From: Pagrus major
Lineage: Eukaryota; Chordata; Actinopteri; Spariformes; Sparidae
Length of the DNA stretch: 64,000 nt
Assembly (NCBI RefSeq): GCF_040436345.1
Contig: NC_133236.1
Span: forward strand, 17,935,466-17,999,465
Direction of reading: 5' to 3'
The translations under genes were made by a program, and so were the position numbers. How positions within the stretch are numbered: the first letter of the stretch is position 1; each line of letters starts with the position of its first letter. Under the pieces are notes generated by a model. That model worked only from the letters and a program-made list of their open reading frames with translations. It was not told the origin of the DNA and did not search any database. This document shows positions 27,726 through 38,719 of this stretch, one piece after another.

Positions 27726-27731
27726 TTTATT
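27726..27731 (-). terminator. Polyadenylation signal AATAAA (wtap, reverse strand, candidate)
   Basis: TTTATT on the + strand, about 540 bp past the wtap stop. It is the first canonical hexamer I see on that strand in an AU-rich 3'UTR. Confidence 0.55.
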
Positions 27732-28267
27732 GGTATTTGGTCAGTACATGAAAAGGACTGAAGTCAGAATAATATGAACATCGCATATAAACTACTCACA
27801 ATTCAACAGAATCTTTTGAACAGAATTTTTTTTTCCTCAATGAAAAATTAAAATTGCATTAAAAAAAAAAAAAAAAAACACAGGCCAACATCTAAAAATG
27901 ACCTTGAATATTGCGAAGCTACTGCAATTCAGTGATTTTACTGACTTTTGACGATGAGTTACAACACCAGATGCCCCATTTCAGTGTCAAGAGCTCAAAC
28001 AAGAACAGCATAGACGTGCTCAAATAAACAGCAGAATGAAACGGACTAGTTTTAAATCATACATCCACTCACTTCAAATCTAACATTAACCCATACCTGT
28101 TACATCCCTGTTTAGCAACACAAATGTGACAGAGGCATCACGATAGGCGAGGGGAGGAGGGTGAAAACAAAACGTCTTGGACAGCAGTGCTGTGTTACAG
28201 ACTATGCGTTTGTTGCCTTGTTTGTATATTGTATAAAAAAAGAAAAGACAGTACGTGTCAAAGTACA

Positions 28268-31200
28268 TTACAAAACCACACTGTCGCTCGTGCTGGAGTC
28301 CAGGCCGTTCTGAGCGTGCCGTGACCCTGCAGTCCTGGTGCCCTTGGTAACCAGGGCAGCCTTGTCCTCATGGGGGTCGGTGGTGGAGTCTGTGTCATTC
28401 GAGTGCTGAGTCAATGATGTCTCGCTGCCCGTCGGAGAGTCCACGCTCTCGTACCCTGCACTCAGCTGGCTCCCGAAACCCACAGGTCCTCCAACTCTCC
28501 CAGCAGCAGTCTGACTCCCTGACGCCTCCTCCGAGTGGTTGGACAGCTTGGTCTCAGCTTCGCCGGGGCTGGAGACCATGGGGGACATGGGAAAGTCTTC
28601 CTCTGTGCTGCTTACCTCCCGGTACAGGCTGGGTGTGGTGGTCTCGCTCCTCTGGGATGAGTTGCCGTTGCTTGGTCCATTGGAGACCCTCCCGTAGTCT
28701 TTGCCCATTGGTTCGGAGGGTGCGCTGGCCTGCTCAGGCTGGGTGGACGGCTCAGCGGACGAGCTGGAAGCAGTGGGTGAAGTCCTGCTGGGTCCCGCTC
28801 CGGCCATTGACCCCTGAGTTTGAGTCAGCTGCTGACGAGAATCTTTCAACTGCTGCTGCAGGACGAGAATGGTGCTCTGCATCCCCTCCACCTCCTCGTC
28901 CAGCTGGATGATAAAGTCATTCAGCTCTGGGAGAGACGGGAGATCAGAACAGAAAAAGAACAAAATCAAAAACCAACTCAACAGTAGTATGTTAAAAGTA
29001 AGACTTGACTTGAAGTTAAACTGGTCAGGCTGAAAGATGTGGATGCTGCTCATGTCCTCACCGTCTTGGCTGCTCTTGAGTTCCTCGCTGTACTTCTTCT
29101 GCAGGGCTAGCTCAGCCTCCAGCTGGGCGATGCGTCCCTGTGACAGCTGCCTACCCAGCTCCTGGTTTTCCTGAATCAGCATTCGACACTTGGCCATCAG
29201 TTTCTTCCCCGTTTGGCTGCAAGGGAAACAAGTCTCACATCACACAGTGAACCAGGAGACAAAGATGACAGGCAAAGAGGTGCCACTGAATCTGTTCCAA
29301 CTGACTGATCCACAACCTAACAAAACTCTTCGACCTAGCCATCCCTAAATGACTCTGTTGTCACAACAAGATTCTTATTATATCAATTTGATTCCAATAA
29401 AATTATCAGGAATCAATTGGTTCAGTACAAATAAATGTACATTATTTTCTTGAGAAGATCCAAAGTACATTTTTTCTCTAAATTATTAAATTATGAATAC
29501 ATTAAACATCTATGGTCCTCACTGTGGCTCCACAGCACACTATCTAGACCCACATTTCTCTGTAACTGATACATCCATTCTTACACTTTATCTTAATTCA
29601 ACATGTTGCATATTGACGACAAGTGAGCACGTTGAAATGAACTGTAGAAATTCTGCCGCAACCAAATTCTCACATTCAAACGCACTCGCAGCAGAATGAA
29701 AAATGTCACAGAGTTATATTAAAATTGACACGCTACAAAAAAACTACAATTTAAATATCAACCCTTAACTGAGTAGCAAAAATGGAAATGTGCACTGCAG
29801 AACCAGGCACCTGTTTCGTGTAGTCATCACTTTAAATACACAGGAGAAAGTGTTTCAACAGTCAAATTAAACAGCTTGAGGTGCCGCTTTCTCAACAGGT
29901 TAAAGAGCACTCCAACAGTCCTGCACACCTGGTTTTTCATACATAAGCAGTTATTGTGTTTATGCTTTACCAAAGCCCTAATCAAGAAGCCAAAATTGCA
30001 AACATATGACAGGCATACACATTATTTAAAACCATAACTGCTATCTATTTAGTCTTTAAATACCTATAGAAAGTCATCTGGCCAGTGGAAAGTTAAATAT
30101 AAACATTAAATTAATTTAATTACTCAGCAACTTCACCCTCTAAAAGCAGAAGCAGTCATTTAAGTTTAAACAGCTCAGAAAACCATGTAAGTTATTCTTA
30201 ATGTTGTCATTAAAATTACGCACTGCACATTATTTACTTAACTGCATTTACTGCACTTCTTCTCAGTAGTTTAGTGGTCATCATAACCATCAGTTTCTCT
30301 TAAGGACTGGGAAGATGTAGGCTGTGTAAACACTACCAGCTCTAATCTCACTGTCTCACCTAAGTGTGAGAGTGTAGTATGGCTTTGTTTTAAAAAAGAC
30401 ATGAAAAGACAAAACAGATTCCACGTGCGTTTCATTGTGAAAACAGTGGCTAAGATCTGTGTCACACAGGTGAGAGATAAATGTCTCATCAGCTATTAGC
30501 GTTAAAGGCTGAGGGAGAGATTGTGAGGTCAATAACAAAAATACACAGAGATACAATGAATACAGTTCCATCAACTCATAACATGACTTGTTAAAGACAT
30601 TTGCATTCACAACTTGAAAACAAGACTCCGTGCACCTACAGCAGTGTGTTTGGTATGGATCTGAAGAATTGAGCAAAGCTTAATTCATCGTCAAAGTTCA
30701 AATGTTTTTACGTAAACAATCAAAGCCAATCGTGCTTCTTGGTTCACACACACTGCAGTAAGTGTTTGTTTCAGAGAAACAAGAGAAAGATCAAATGAAA
30801 TGCAGATAAAAAGAAACAAGTCACAAAATAAAACATGTAAATACACTCTACCGTGAGTGGGCCCATGTTCAGAGACACAGGCGACTGGACCCTCATGCCT
30901 GAACCACAGTCCTCTGTGGACCGAGGATCTGGCTCCGCTCACAGTCTTAACACCATTTCTAGTGGCTCTTCCCCCCAGAGTCTTACTTTTAAATCCTAGA
31001 CACTGTCCTCATGTTACTGCAATGTATCTAGACTGTCCAAAAAGTCTTTACGTTTCTCAGGCAGACTAGAGGGGTATGTGTGTGGTGTAATCCACAGTTA
31101 AATGTCTTTATAAACCAAGTATGGGAATTGTCTGTAAAATGTTCAATTGCTGCTTTAGGCTAGGGATGCTCCCTGCCTGACTCACCCTCCACCATGACCC

Positions 31201-33601
31201 CCCTATTTAATATGTGTACTGTCTGGTTTGAGCTGAGGGTGCGGGGAGGGCATATATCCGTGTTGGGAAGTGAGTGACCACCTCTTCAGGAACAGTCCGG
31301 ACTCCTTCAGGCCCATGGACGGTGAGGGGATACGAGGGGAGAGAGCTGAAACACAAGTGTCACCTGACCATACTGTCTTTTCACTTTAGGTTATGTGATA
31401 TGTAGCTGGCACAGTGCAAGAGTACAAAAACAGTTTTGTTCTGCAGTGACTGGCTTTCTGTAAAGTCTGAGTCTCGTGGTGAGTACAGCATTTGTCAGCC
31501 TTCCACCCCACCATTGTTCCTGCATGCCTGCAGTGAGCGTGAGGGTGGGGGGCATGAGGAAGTCTTGACTTTTTTGTGGGGGAGGGGGGTTATTTTGATT
31601 GTCTTTACCTATCAGGTGTAAATTTCCAGGCACTCAGTTCATTTTGGGCCTGCTCCAGTTTGTCTTTAGTCTGTTCGAGTTCAGCCTTCATTTTGAGGAA
31701 AAACAAGTTGATGGCTGGGTCCACCATGGATGACCGCAGTTGGGCCGCACTCGGCTGCTGGACTTGCTTGAGGTACTGGATCTGGGTCTGCAGGATAAAA
31801 CAAGCAGGTGTTAGTGACTGGAAAAGTGTAGAAGTACTTTATAATTTTATGAGCACCAGTCCTTTAGCTTGTCCAGTTTCCAGTCATGAAGTCACATGTA
31901 AAAATGTACCCCAATATCAGATGAATTTAAACTGTTTGGTTCTAAAATCCACCAATATTTTTAAGATCATCAGACAACTTTTCAATCCTGAGCCCCTGGA
32001 TAACAAACTGGATGTTACTAAAGGTCAGGACTCGAGCGTTTTGTGCGTGTGGCCTTTTCAAACAGCAGCTTTCAAAAGAATATAGATTTAGATACAGATT
32101 GCTGCAAATTCAAAATACTTAGATCAAGGACTATCGGGATTAATCTTTAATTACATAGCCATTTGAACTCTGTAATTAAAGCTTTTGTTCGACATGAGCT
32201 GCATTCCAAGACACACCCGGAGAATTTTCAGTTGAAGAAGACCAGACAAGTTCAAAACCAACTAAAACTCACCTGCTGAAGTCACAGTTATGATGACCTC
32301 AGAACTGATTTAAATGTCATTGCATTAGAGGCAAAAGGTGCAGCTAATATGCCTCAAAACACAACAGCCAGATGAGAATTAAACTATTTCAGCCACAAAT
32401 GGTAAAGGTGACAACGAGACACGAGTTAAAAAACCTCTCTAACCTGTGTCTGGCGGTGTGTGTCGTGTTTACCTCAGCTGCCCTGTAAGAATGGCATGTG
32501 CTGCCGTAAAGCCACTGGGTGATCCACTGAGCTGTCAATCTGATAAGAGCAAAGGCTGCCCTCTTTGACACTATTAACCTTTAGCCTACATACCATGCAA
32601 ATGAATGAATACAAGGTCTAGTGCAGTGCTGAAATGATGCCAATTGGTAGGCTAGTCTGCAGAGAGAAAATTGGAGGATTCCAGCTTTAAGAAATTATTT
32701 CTTGTATCTTACAGTGTACTTTAAGGTTTTTTGTGCCAATTTTAAGACATGGCAACTTGATTTGATTTGAAGCATTTGTCAAAGCCATCAATTACACAAA
32801 AAAAATCCAATAACTAATGAATAATGCAAGTAATGGTTAACTACAGCCACAGGGTAGCTGGATTTTTGTTAGAGATCAGCAATTCTGGCTTCACAATGTA
32901 AAAAGTCTAATGCTCTCGCTTTGAGTAAAACAATTGTGTATCCCATAATCATATCAGATGCATCAACAAAGTGGAGGAATAGATACATACTGTGCACTCT
33001 TGCATTTCCTGCTCCTTGGTGGCAAGTCGCATGACCAAGATGTTCTCCCTGCGTGCAGACTCCTGCTGCTGCTGCTTGAGCTTCTCCTCCGACTCCTTCA
33101 GCCCAGTTACATCATTGGCTAAGACGGGGGAAGAGGGGAAGGAAAGAAAGTGCATCAGAAGACGTGTCCCTTTCTCAGGCAGCCACTATAGTGATTACTG
33201 CTGGCAGGAGAAACCCTGTCGTATTGGATGACATTTTATGTAACAGCAGATGTACTTACAACACAGATCTGCATATTTTGCCTCCAGGACCTGGACATAT
33301 GCTTCATGCTGCTTCCATCTGAGAGGAGCAGAACATGTGTAAACATTAACAGCTCAAGCGAAATAGATCAAGTTTCCCCACAACATAATTAATCTCTACC
33401 TGTAGAGCTGTTATTTACCTTGTGCACAGCTCCTCCCTGGTCAGGGTCTTCATGTCAGATTCACTGAGGCGAACCTGTAGAGAAGAAAACAGAGGGTGGG
33501 TTAGACACAGAAGACAGTAAGATAATCAGGCTCACATTTGGACATGAAGGTTTTCTAGAAAAGACACTCACCTTCTTGGGAAGAGGCTCCTCGTTGGTCA
33601 T
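28268..33601 (-). CDS. wtap: Pre-mRNA-splicing regulator WTAP (m6A methyltransferase complex subunit)
   Basis: Regulatory subunit that recruits the METTL3-METTL14 m6A writer to nuclear speckles. Coding exons in transcript order: 33572-33601, 33419-33474, 33260-33318, 32991-33118, 31609-31787, 29062-29216, 28268-28926. Phases agree, giving 421 residues (human 396). N-terminal MTNEEPLPKKVRLSE includes the basic PKKVR signal. Residues of about 60-240 form the long coiled coil (EEKLKQQQQESARRENILVM; LIQENQELGRQLSQGRIAQL; NDFIIQLDEEVEGMQSTI). The C-terminal Ser/Thr-rich tail ends SRHAQNGLDSS...VVL and contains QLSAGYESVDSPTGSE, as in mammals. The start codon lies eight bases into an exon whose acceptor abuts it, so an upstream non-coding exon is expected. 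Divergent from sod2. Confidence 0.96.
29217..31608 (-). other. wtap intron 5 (coding numbering)
   Basis: About 2.4 kb of AT-rich intron. No RNA gene, repeat family or conserved exon recognised. Confidence 0.75.
31788..32990 (-). other. wtap intron 4 (coding numbering)
   Basis: About 1.2 kb. Nothing identified apart from ordinary AT-rich sequence. Confidence 0.75.
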
Positions 33602-34185
33602 TGTGAACTCTACAAGTGAAAGTGACAGGAAACATCATTAATCAATAGCTTGGTGTCGTGTGTTCAAGCGACTGCATCATCTTCAGCTGTAACGCGCTGA
33701 CTGTCCACACGCAGTGAAATATGACATGTATGACAACTTGGCTGATTTGAAACTAATGCTGTGGTTTCCCCCCAACCAAACGAAGCTAATGGCGTGTGAC
33801 GAGTGAGTTAACCACCAGGCCGACCAAAATAAAAAAGTTGAACATTACCAGTTCATAAGAGGTGTCGAGCCTATGTTAGCTGGTGTGGCAGGCAAGCAAC
33901 GATGGATAGCAAGCGATAGAAATAAGCTAACCAAGGTTAACTCTGGCGTGCTACTAACATTTAGCATCCGCTAGCAAAATAAATACAAGATGTGAAGGTA
34001 CACGTTTGAGCGACTGTATTTTCTTTATGTTCCGCCTGACAGCATGCAATTCTTGGCTCTGTTTTCGGCTCCTTGTTATCACAAAATGGCGGTGAAGGAA
34101 ATGACTCCCTCCCTTGCGCTCCTTTTCCTGAAACTAGCGGGCTCTTGGCTGCAGAAATCGGGCCTACAGCCCTCAAAACACTCAC

Positions 34186-34440
34186 CAGACCCGTTTCTCT
34201 CGATGTTTCTGGGGCTTCTCGGCTTCACTAGTTCTTTATAAGGAGGAAAATTGCAACTACGTTAAAAACTCGCTGTTAATTTATATGTAGTTGCCTCGGT
34301 TCGGCGTGATCAACATCATCTTCGTCACTGAAGGCAGGACAGAATGGCTCTGACCGAGCTGCTGCACTCGCGTTGCTGCAGAGCACAGCCAGAGACGGGG
34401 GAGAAGAAGAAAGACCTCTCACTCTGCCGCGATTTCCGGA
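34186..34440 (-). other. wtap: wtap non-coding first exon and core promoter (inferred)
   Basis: On the minus strand a strong donor (CTG|GTGAGTG) lies at 34186/34185. The coding exon's acceptor at 33610-33618 is preceded by a pyrimidine-rich stretch. Upstream lie a pyrimidine-rich tract and an ETS core (CCGGAA on the minus strand, 34433-34438). A YY1-type AAAATGGCGG is at 34083-34092, within the proposed first intron. The transcription start is not fixed by sequence alone. Confidence 0.5.
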
Positions 34441-34583
34441 TCCGAAAAACGATGCAGAGACGAGATACTTGTGGAAAATGCTCAAATACAGTAATGTTTA
34501 CAGTTAAATGACAATAGTTCATGATTGTTTATTTCGGAGAAAGCTATGGAACGTGGCATTTCCTCATTATTATGATTATGATT

Positions 34584-34584
34584 C

Positions 34585-34622
<38 letters not shown>
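34584..34622. repeat. (ATT)n microsatellite
   Basis: About 13 uninterrupted ATT units between the wtap promoter and sod2. Confidence 0.95.
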
Positions 34623-34624
<2 letters not shown>

Positions 34625-35830
34625 CAGGTTTATGTGAAAGCTCCAATTTTCTGATTAACTTACCAATGAAAAATCATTCACCGTTTTGATAACCTATTAA
34701 TCTGTTCATTTTTAAGATTTATAATCTGATCGTTGCCAAAATAACTCCCTGGTTCCTGCCTCTCAGTGTAAATATTTGCAGGTTTTTAACATCTTTACTC
34801 TTGGTTGGATGACACAAGCAATTTTAAGACATCTGCTTGGGCTCTGGGAAAGTATCTTGGATATTTTGTCGACAAAATGTTTAATTAGGAAAACAATATG
34901 TAGATGATAATCACTGACTGCAGTACTTCATGTAGTTTTTGCGGCAGTAGATGTAGTGCTGTGGTGTGCTGTGCTGCCCTTTCATTCAACTTTTCTTAAC
35001 TATAAATTGCCTTTAATACATCATTTTTGGTGCATCAGTAATTGTGAGTTGAGGCTCATCATTCCCTTGAGTTTTATGCCTGCCTCAAATTTTTTGTTTT
35101 TGTTGCACATAATTGCATAAGTGACAACATCTAAAAGTTATATTTTTATCACAAATACTGAGGTCTTCTTGGTTTTAATCCCTGAGTGATTCATTTGCTT
35201 TAACATGGACGATCTCTGGCATTCCCTCCGATGGATAGATGATGTGTTCACGTGATATTTTTTACCTCGCGGTTAGTTGTAATAATTATGCTTGTGCAGA
35301 CTACATATGTGATTTAATTAGGCTATAGTTATATTATGGATATATTTTATTTTATAAAATACTGTGTATTCACATTATCATTGCATATTTCAAAACGGTC
35401 ATGTAATATAATGTAATATAATTAATAGACGTGAGTAAATTGTTTCAATAACAAAATATACAATGAAACTTCTGCTGTGCTTCTTGCACTTTTATTGAGG
35501 CCTCTGAAACCAACCAGGAGGGCGAGTTGGAACAATGTTATAGAAGAGGGGAGGAGGGAGGGGTAAATGCATAATCTAGTGTGTTTAAATATATTTCAGC
35601 ATATTACGTTTTCATCACACAAGCCATATTATTGTATCTTTCCATATTTATGAATTGAGTGGTGGCTTTAATTGTGGCAGTTGAAGTTTGTCTAATTATT
35701 GTACACTCTCGCCACACCCCCACTCGACCATAATGGTACGGTCCTCGGTCTGTCAGGTTGAAATTGCACACTTTCAAGGGCAGTCACCAAGAGTGTCAAC
35801 TCTATCTCGTGTATGAGCTCTATCGTGAAC
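34623..35830. promoter_or_regulatory. wtap-sod2 divergent intergenic region; presumed sod2 promoter at its right end
   Basis: Mostly AT-rich. Near sod2 there is a G-rich stretch (35546-35563, gaggggaggagggagggg) and a CACCC/Sp1-KLF-like box GCCACACCCCCACTC at 35711-35725. These fit the TATA-less, Sp1-driven SOD2 promoters known in vertebrates. No gene recognised here. Confidence 0.45.
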
Positions 35831-38166
35831 ATGCTTTGCAGAGTTGGTCAAATACGCAGGTAAAACTGATATCAACCTACCGTTTGGTGCCATTGCCTTG
35901 TCCAGAGTGCACACGGACTTAGATCAGCTGGCTCCTGTTAGCGGCGACTGCTCGTGAACTTGAGACAGTTGTTTAGCAGAGCTAACAGTTAGCTAGCTAG
36001 GATGCTAACTTATATCAGCAGCTCAGCAAGGTTAGCTTGTGGCGCACCAAAACAAAGGCTGTTTTTATATTCGGGCACGCTTGACCACACCTAACTCGGT
36101 GCCTCCAGCTAATATCTAGTTAACCACATAACTACTGGATGTTAATTCAAAACTAACGTCATAATGTTGTGTAGCTGAAAGCCAGCTGCTGAAGGCTTAT
36201 CAAACTGATGCAACTTAAGCTAATACAGCTACCTGTGTTAGGCAATCCTGGGCTAATATTGTGCAGTTTAATCACACAGGCATCACTAGTAGCCAAGTTA
36301 CTTTTGTCTCTCCATATATTTGAAACTGGTTATACTCTAACATGTCATGTCAGTTTCTCTTTCCAGTTGGCTGCCTTTATACTATCCTGTACTGAATTTT
36401 ATTTCTAATAGTATGGTTTGGTTGGTAAATCTCTCCCCTCCCCTCTTTGCTTCAGGTGTGCAGCCAGCCTGAGCCAAACTATAAACCAGGTAGCTGCATC
36501 GAGGCAGAAGCACACGCTCCCTGACCTGACCTACGACTATGGTGCCCTGGAGCCCCACATCAACGCAGAGATCATGCAGCTGCACCACAGCAAGCACCAT
36601 GCCACATATGTCAACAACCTCAACGTCACAGAGGAGAAATATAAGGAGGCGCTAGCAAAGGGTACAAACACAAAAGCAAAAGCAAACTGTAGATTTGTCT
36701 CAAACGTCAACAGTCAAATGTCTTTTGACAGATCTGATGTCTTTGTATTCACCTGCCTGTATTTGGCTTGTATTGTAGGAGATGTGACAGCACAGGTTGC
36801 TCTCCAGCCTGCTCTGAAGTTTAATGGAGGAGGCCACATTAATCACACCATCTTCTGGACAAACCTGTCTCCGAACGGAGGAGGCGAGCCACAGGGTAAG
36901 GCAGAAGTGCGTGCAAAACCTGAACAGCTTGTCACCCCATTTTTCCTACACTTTGTTTTGTAATTAAAGGGGCACCAACATCAGAAGTATTTATTTTTTC
37001 TATAACTGAATAAACAAGCTGTTCTCAGAGGAAGATAAGGTCCCCAGAACACTATTTGATGCTAGAGAGGTGGCAGGGTCCGCCACATATAAACAAAATA
37101 AAACAGTATGAAATTGTGGTGTTTGTTTATTCAGTTTATTCAGTCATGAAAACAGTTTGTTTTTTCTCTTCTGATTAAAACATTCCTCCCCAAAATACAT
37201 AGTGAGCCTTTTGATTAAACCTACATTAAGCAACACATGGCTCTATAATGTCACGTTAAGCTCATTAATAGTGCTGAACCCACTGGGAGTGTACAGCTGA
37301 TTCTGTAGCTCTGTTCAGCTCTTAGCTCATCATAAGCCACCAATATAAAACAAAGACAGCCATTCCCAGTGAGCAAGCTCAGACAAGTGAATGAGTAGCG
37401 TGCGAAGTATCCAGTAAGACAAAGTTTTTATGAGGATTTTGCATTCAAAAACAAGTCATCAGGTGGGCAAAACGTGACTCAAGTGCCCCCTAGTGCTGAA
37501 AGATGCTGCCTAAATGTAATTTTGCATCCGCAATATTGTATGGCTTTCCTCAAAGATTGTATTATTTATTGCAAAAGGATTAGGAGAAATAAAATAAATT
37601 GATTAAAAATAAATTTGCAAACTTTGCTGAAAATGCTTTCTGATTTTGCTCCTTGCTTTTAATGTCTAGCTTTGCCCTAAAGTAGCGCCTGTCTGTGTCA
37701 CTTCCTGCAGGGGAGCTGATGGAGGCCATCAAGCAGGACTTTGGCTCCTTCCAGAAGATGAAGGACAAGATGTCTGCTGCCACAGTGGCAGTGCAGGGCT
37801 CGGGCTGGGGCTGGCTGGGCTACGACAAGGAGAGTGGAAGACTTCGTATCGTTGCTTGTGCAAACCAGGATCCCCTGCAGGGATCAACAGGTCAGTTGAC
37901 AACATATTTGACTTTCTTTCCGCAGCACATCAGTTACATTTTATGCTCATACTTTCTTTTGTCAGTGTCGCATATGAAATAGAGCCATCACGGTAATTGT
38001 TTCCTGTCTTTGACCCTCAGGTCTCATCCCCCTCCTCGGTATCGATGTATGGGAGCATGCCTACTACCTTCAGTACAAAAATGTGCGGCCAGACTATGTG
38101 AAGGCTATCTGGAACGTCATCAGCTGGGAGAATGTGAGCGAGCGCCTCCAGACTGCCAAAAAGTAG
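35831..38166 (+). CDS. sod2: Superoxide dismutase [Mn], mitochondrial
   Basis: Converts mitochondrial superoxide to hydrogen peroxide and oxygen. Exons: 35831-35859, 36456-36661, 36779-36895, 37711-37890, 38021-38166. Phases agree, giving 225 residues (human 222). Residues 1-27 ([16 protein letters not shown]...) are rich in Arg/Ser/Ala with no acidic residue, a matrix-targeting peptide. The mature part from [12 protein letters not shown] is 198 residues, the same as human. Manganese ligands in preprotein numbering are His53 (LHHSKHH), His101 ([10 protein letters not shown]), and Asp186 and His190 ([13 protein letters not shown]). The second-shell Gln is in CANQDPLQ. The start is set by the only ATG in the first exon that gives a presequence; it has A at -3. 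Exon 1 is tiny and easily missed by open-frame scanning. Confidence 0.97.
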
Positions 38167-38346
38167 AATCTGATCCTCAGATATCTCCCATAACTTCTTT
38201 CACCTTGACCTAGATCAAATAGTAGTTGCAAATAATGTTCAGGTTGCATTGAGTTCTCAAATGATTATCTGCTTCAAAGTTGATTATCGTGGAAATACTG
38301 CCTATATTGGTGCAGATTATATTGTCTTTATGGCAATCACACCGCC

Positions 38347-38349
<3 letters not shown>

Positions 38350-38401
<52 letters not shown>
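38350..38401. repeat. (CA)n microsatellite in the sod2 3'UTR
   Basis: 26 CA units about 185 bp past the sod2 stop and before the poly(A) signal, so probably transcribed in the mRNA. Confidence 0.93.
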
Positions 38402-38404
<3 letters not shown>

Positions 38405-38661
38405 GTTGAAGCAAACTTAAAATTATTTGCAAGTTCTTTTTATATCAGGTCTGTTCTCAACCTCCAGACTTTGTCAACGCACAAATAGGTCTCCCTTTAC
38501 ATCGAGGCTGACTTCTGTTAATCAAACCCAAACACTGGCTGCCATACATGTGAACTAGGTATCAGATAACCAGACTGCTTATTCAGTGAGCTCTTCTTTG
38601 TCAGAATAACTCACACCAAAGTCAGACAATGTTATTGCAGTCCATGTATTTGATGTATTAT

Positions 38662-38667
38662 AATAAA
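38662..38667 (+). terminator. Polyadenylation signal AATAAA (sod2)
   Basis: Canonical hexamer about 500 bp past the stop, followed within 40 bases by a GT-rich stretch (gattgtttggtg). Confidence 0.75.
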
Positions 38668-38719
38668 ATTATAGGATTTCAATTATAAAAGCTTGATTGT
38701 TTGGTGCTTCATTCTTCTA

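Noticed and set aside
28414..28911. 165-codon + strand frame opposite the last wtap exon
   Set aside because: Antisense shadow. The minus-strand frame matches the WTAP tail and this one has Trp/Arg-rich, unnatural composition.
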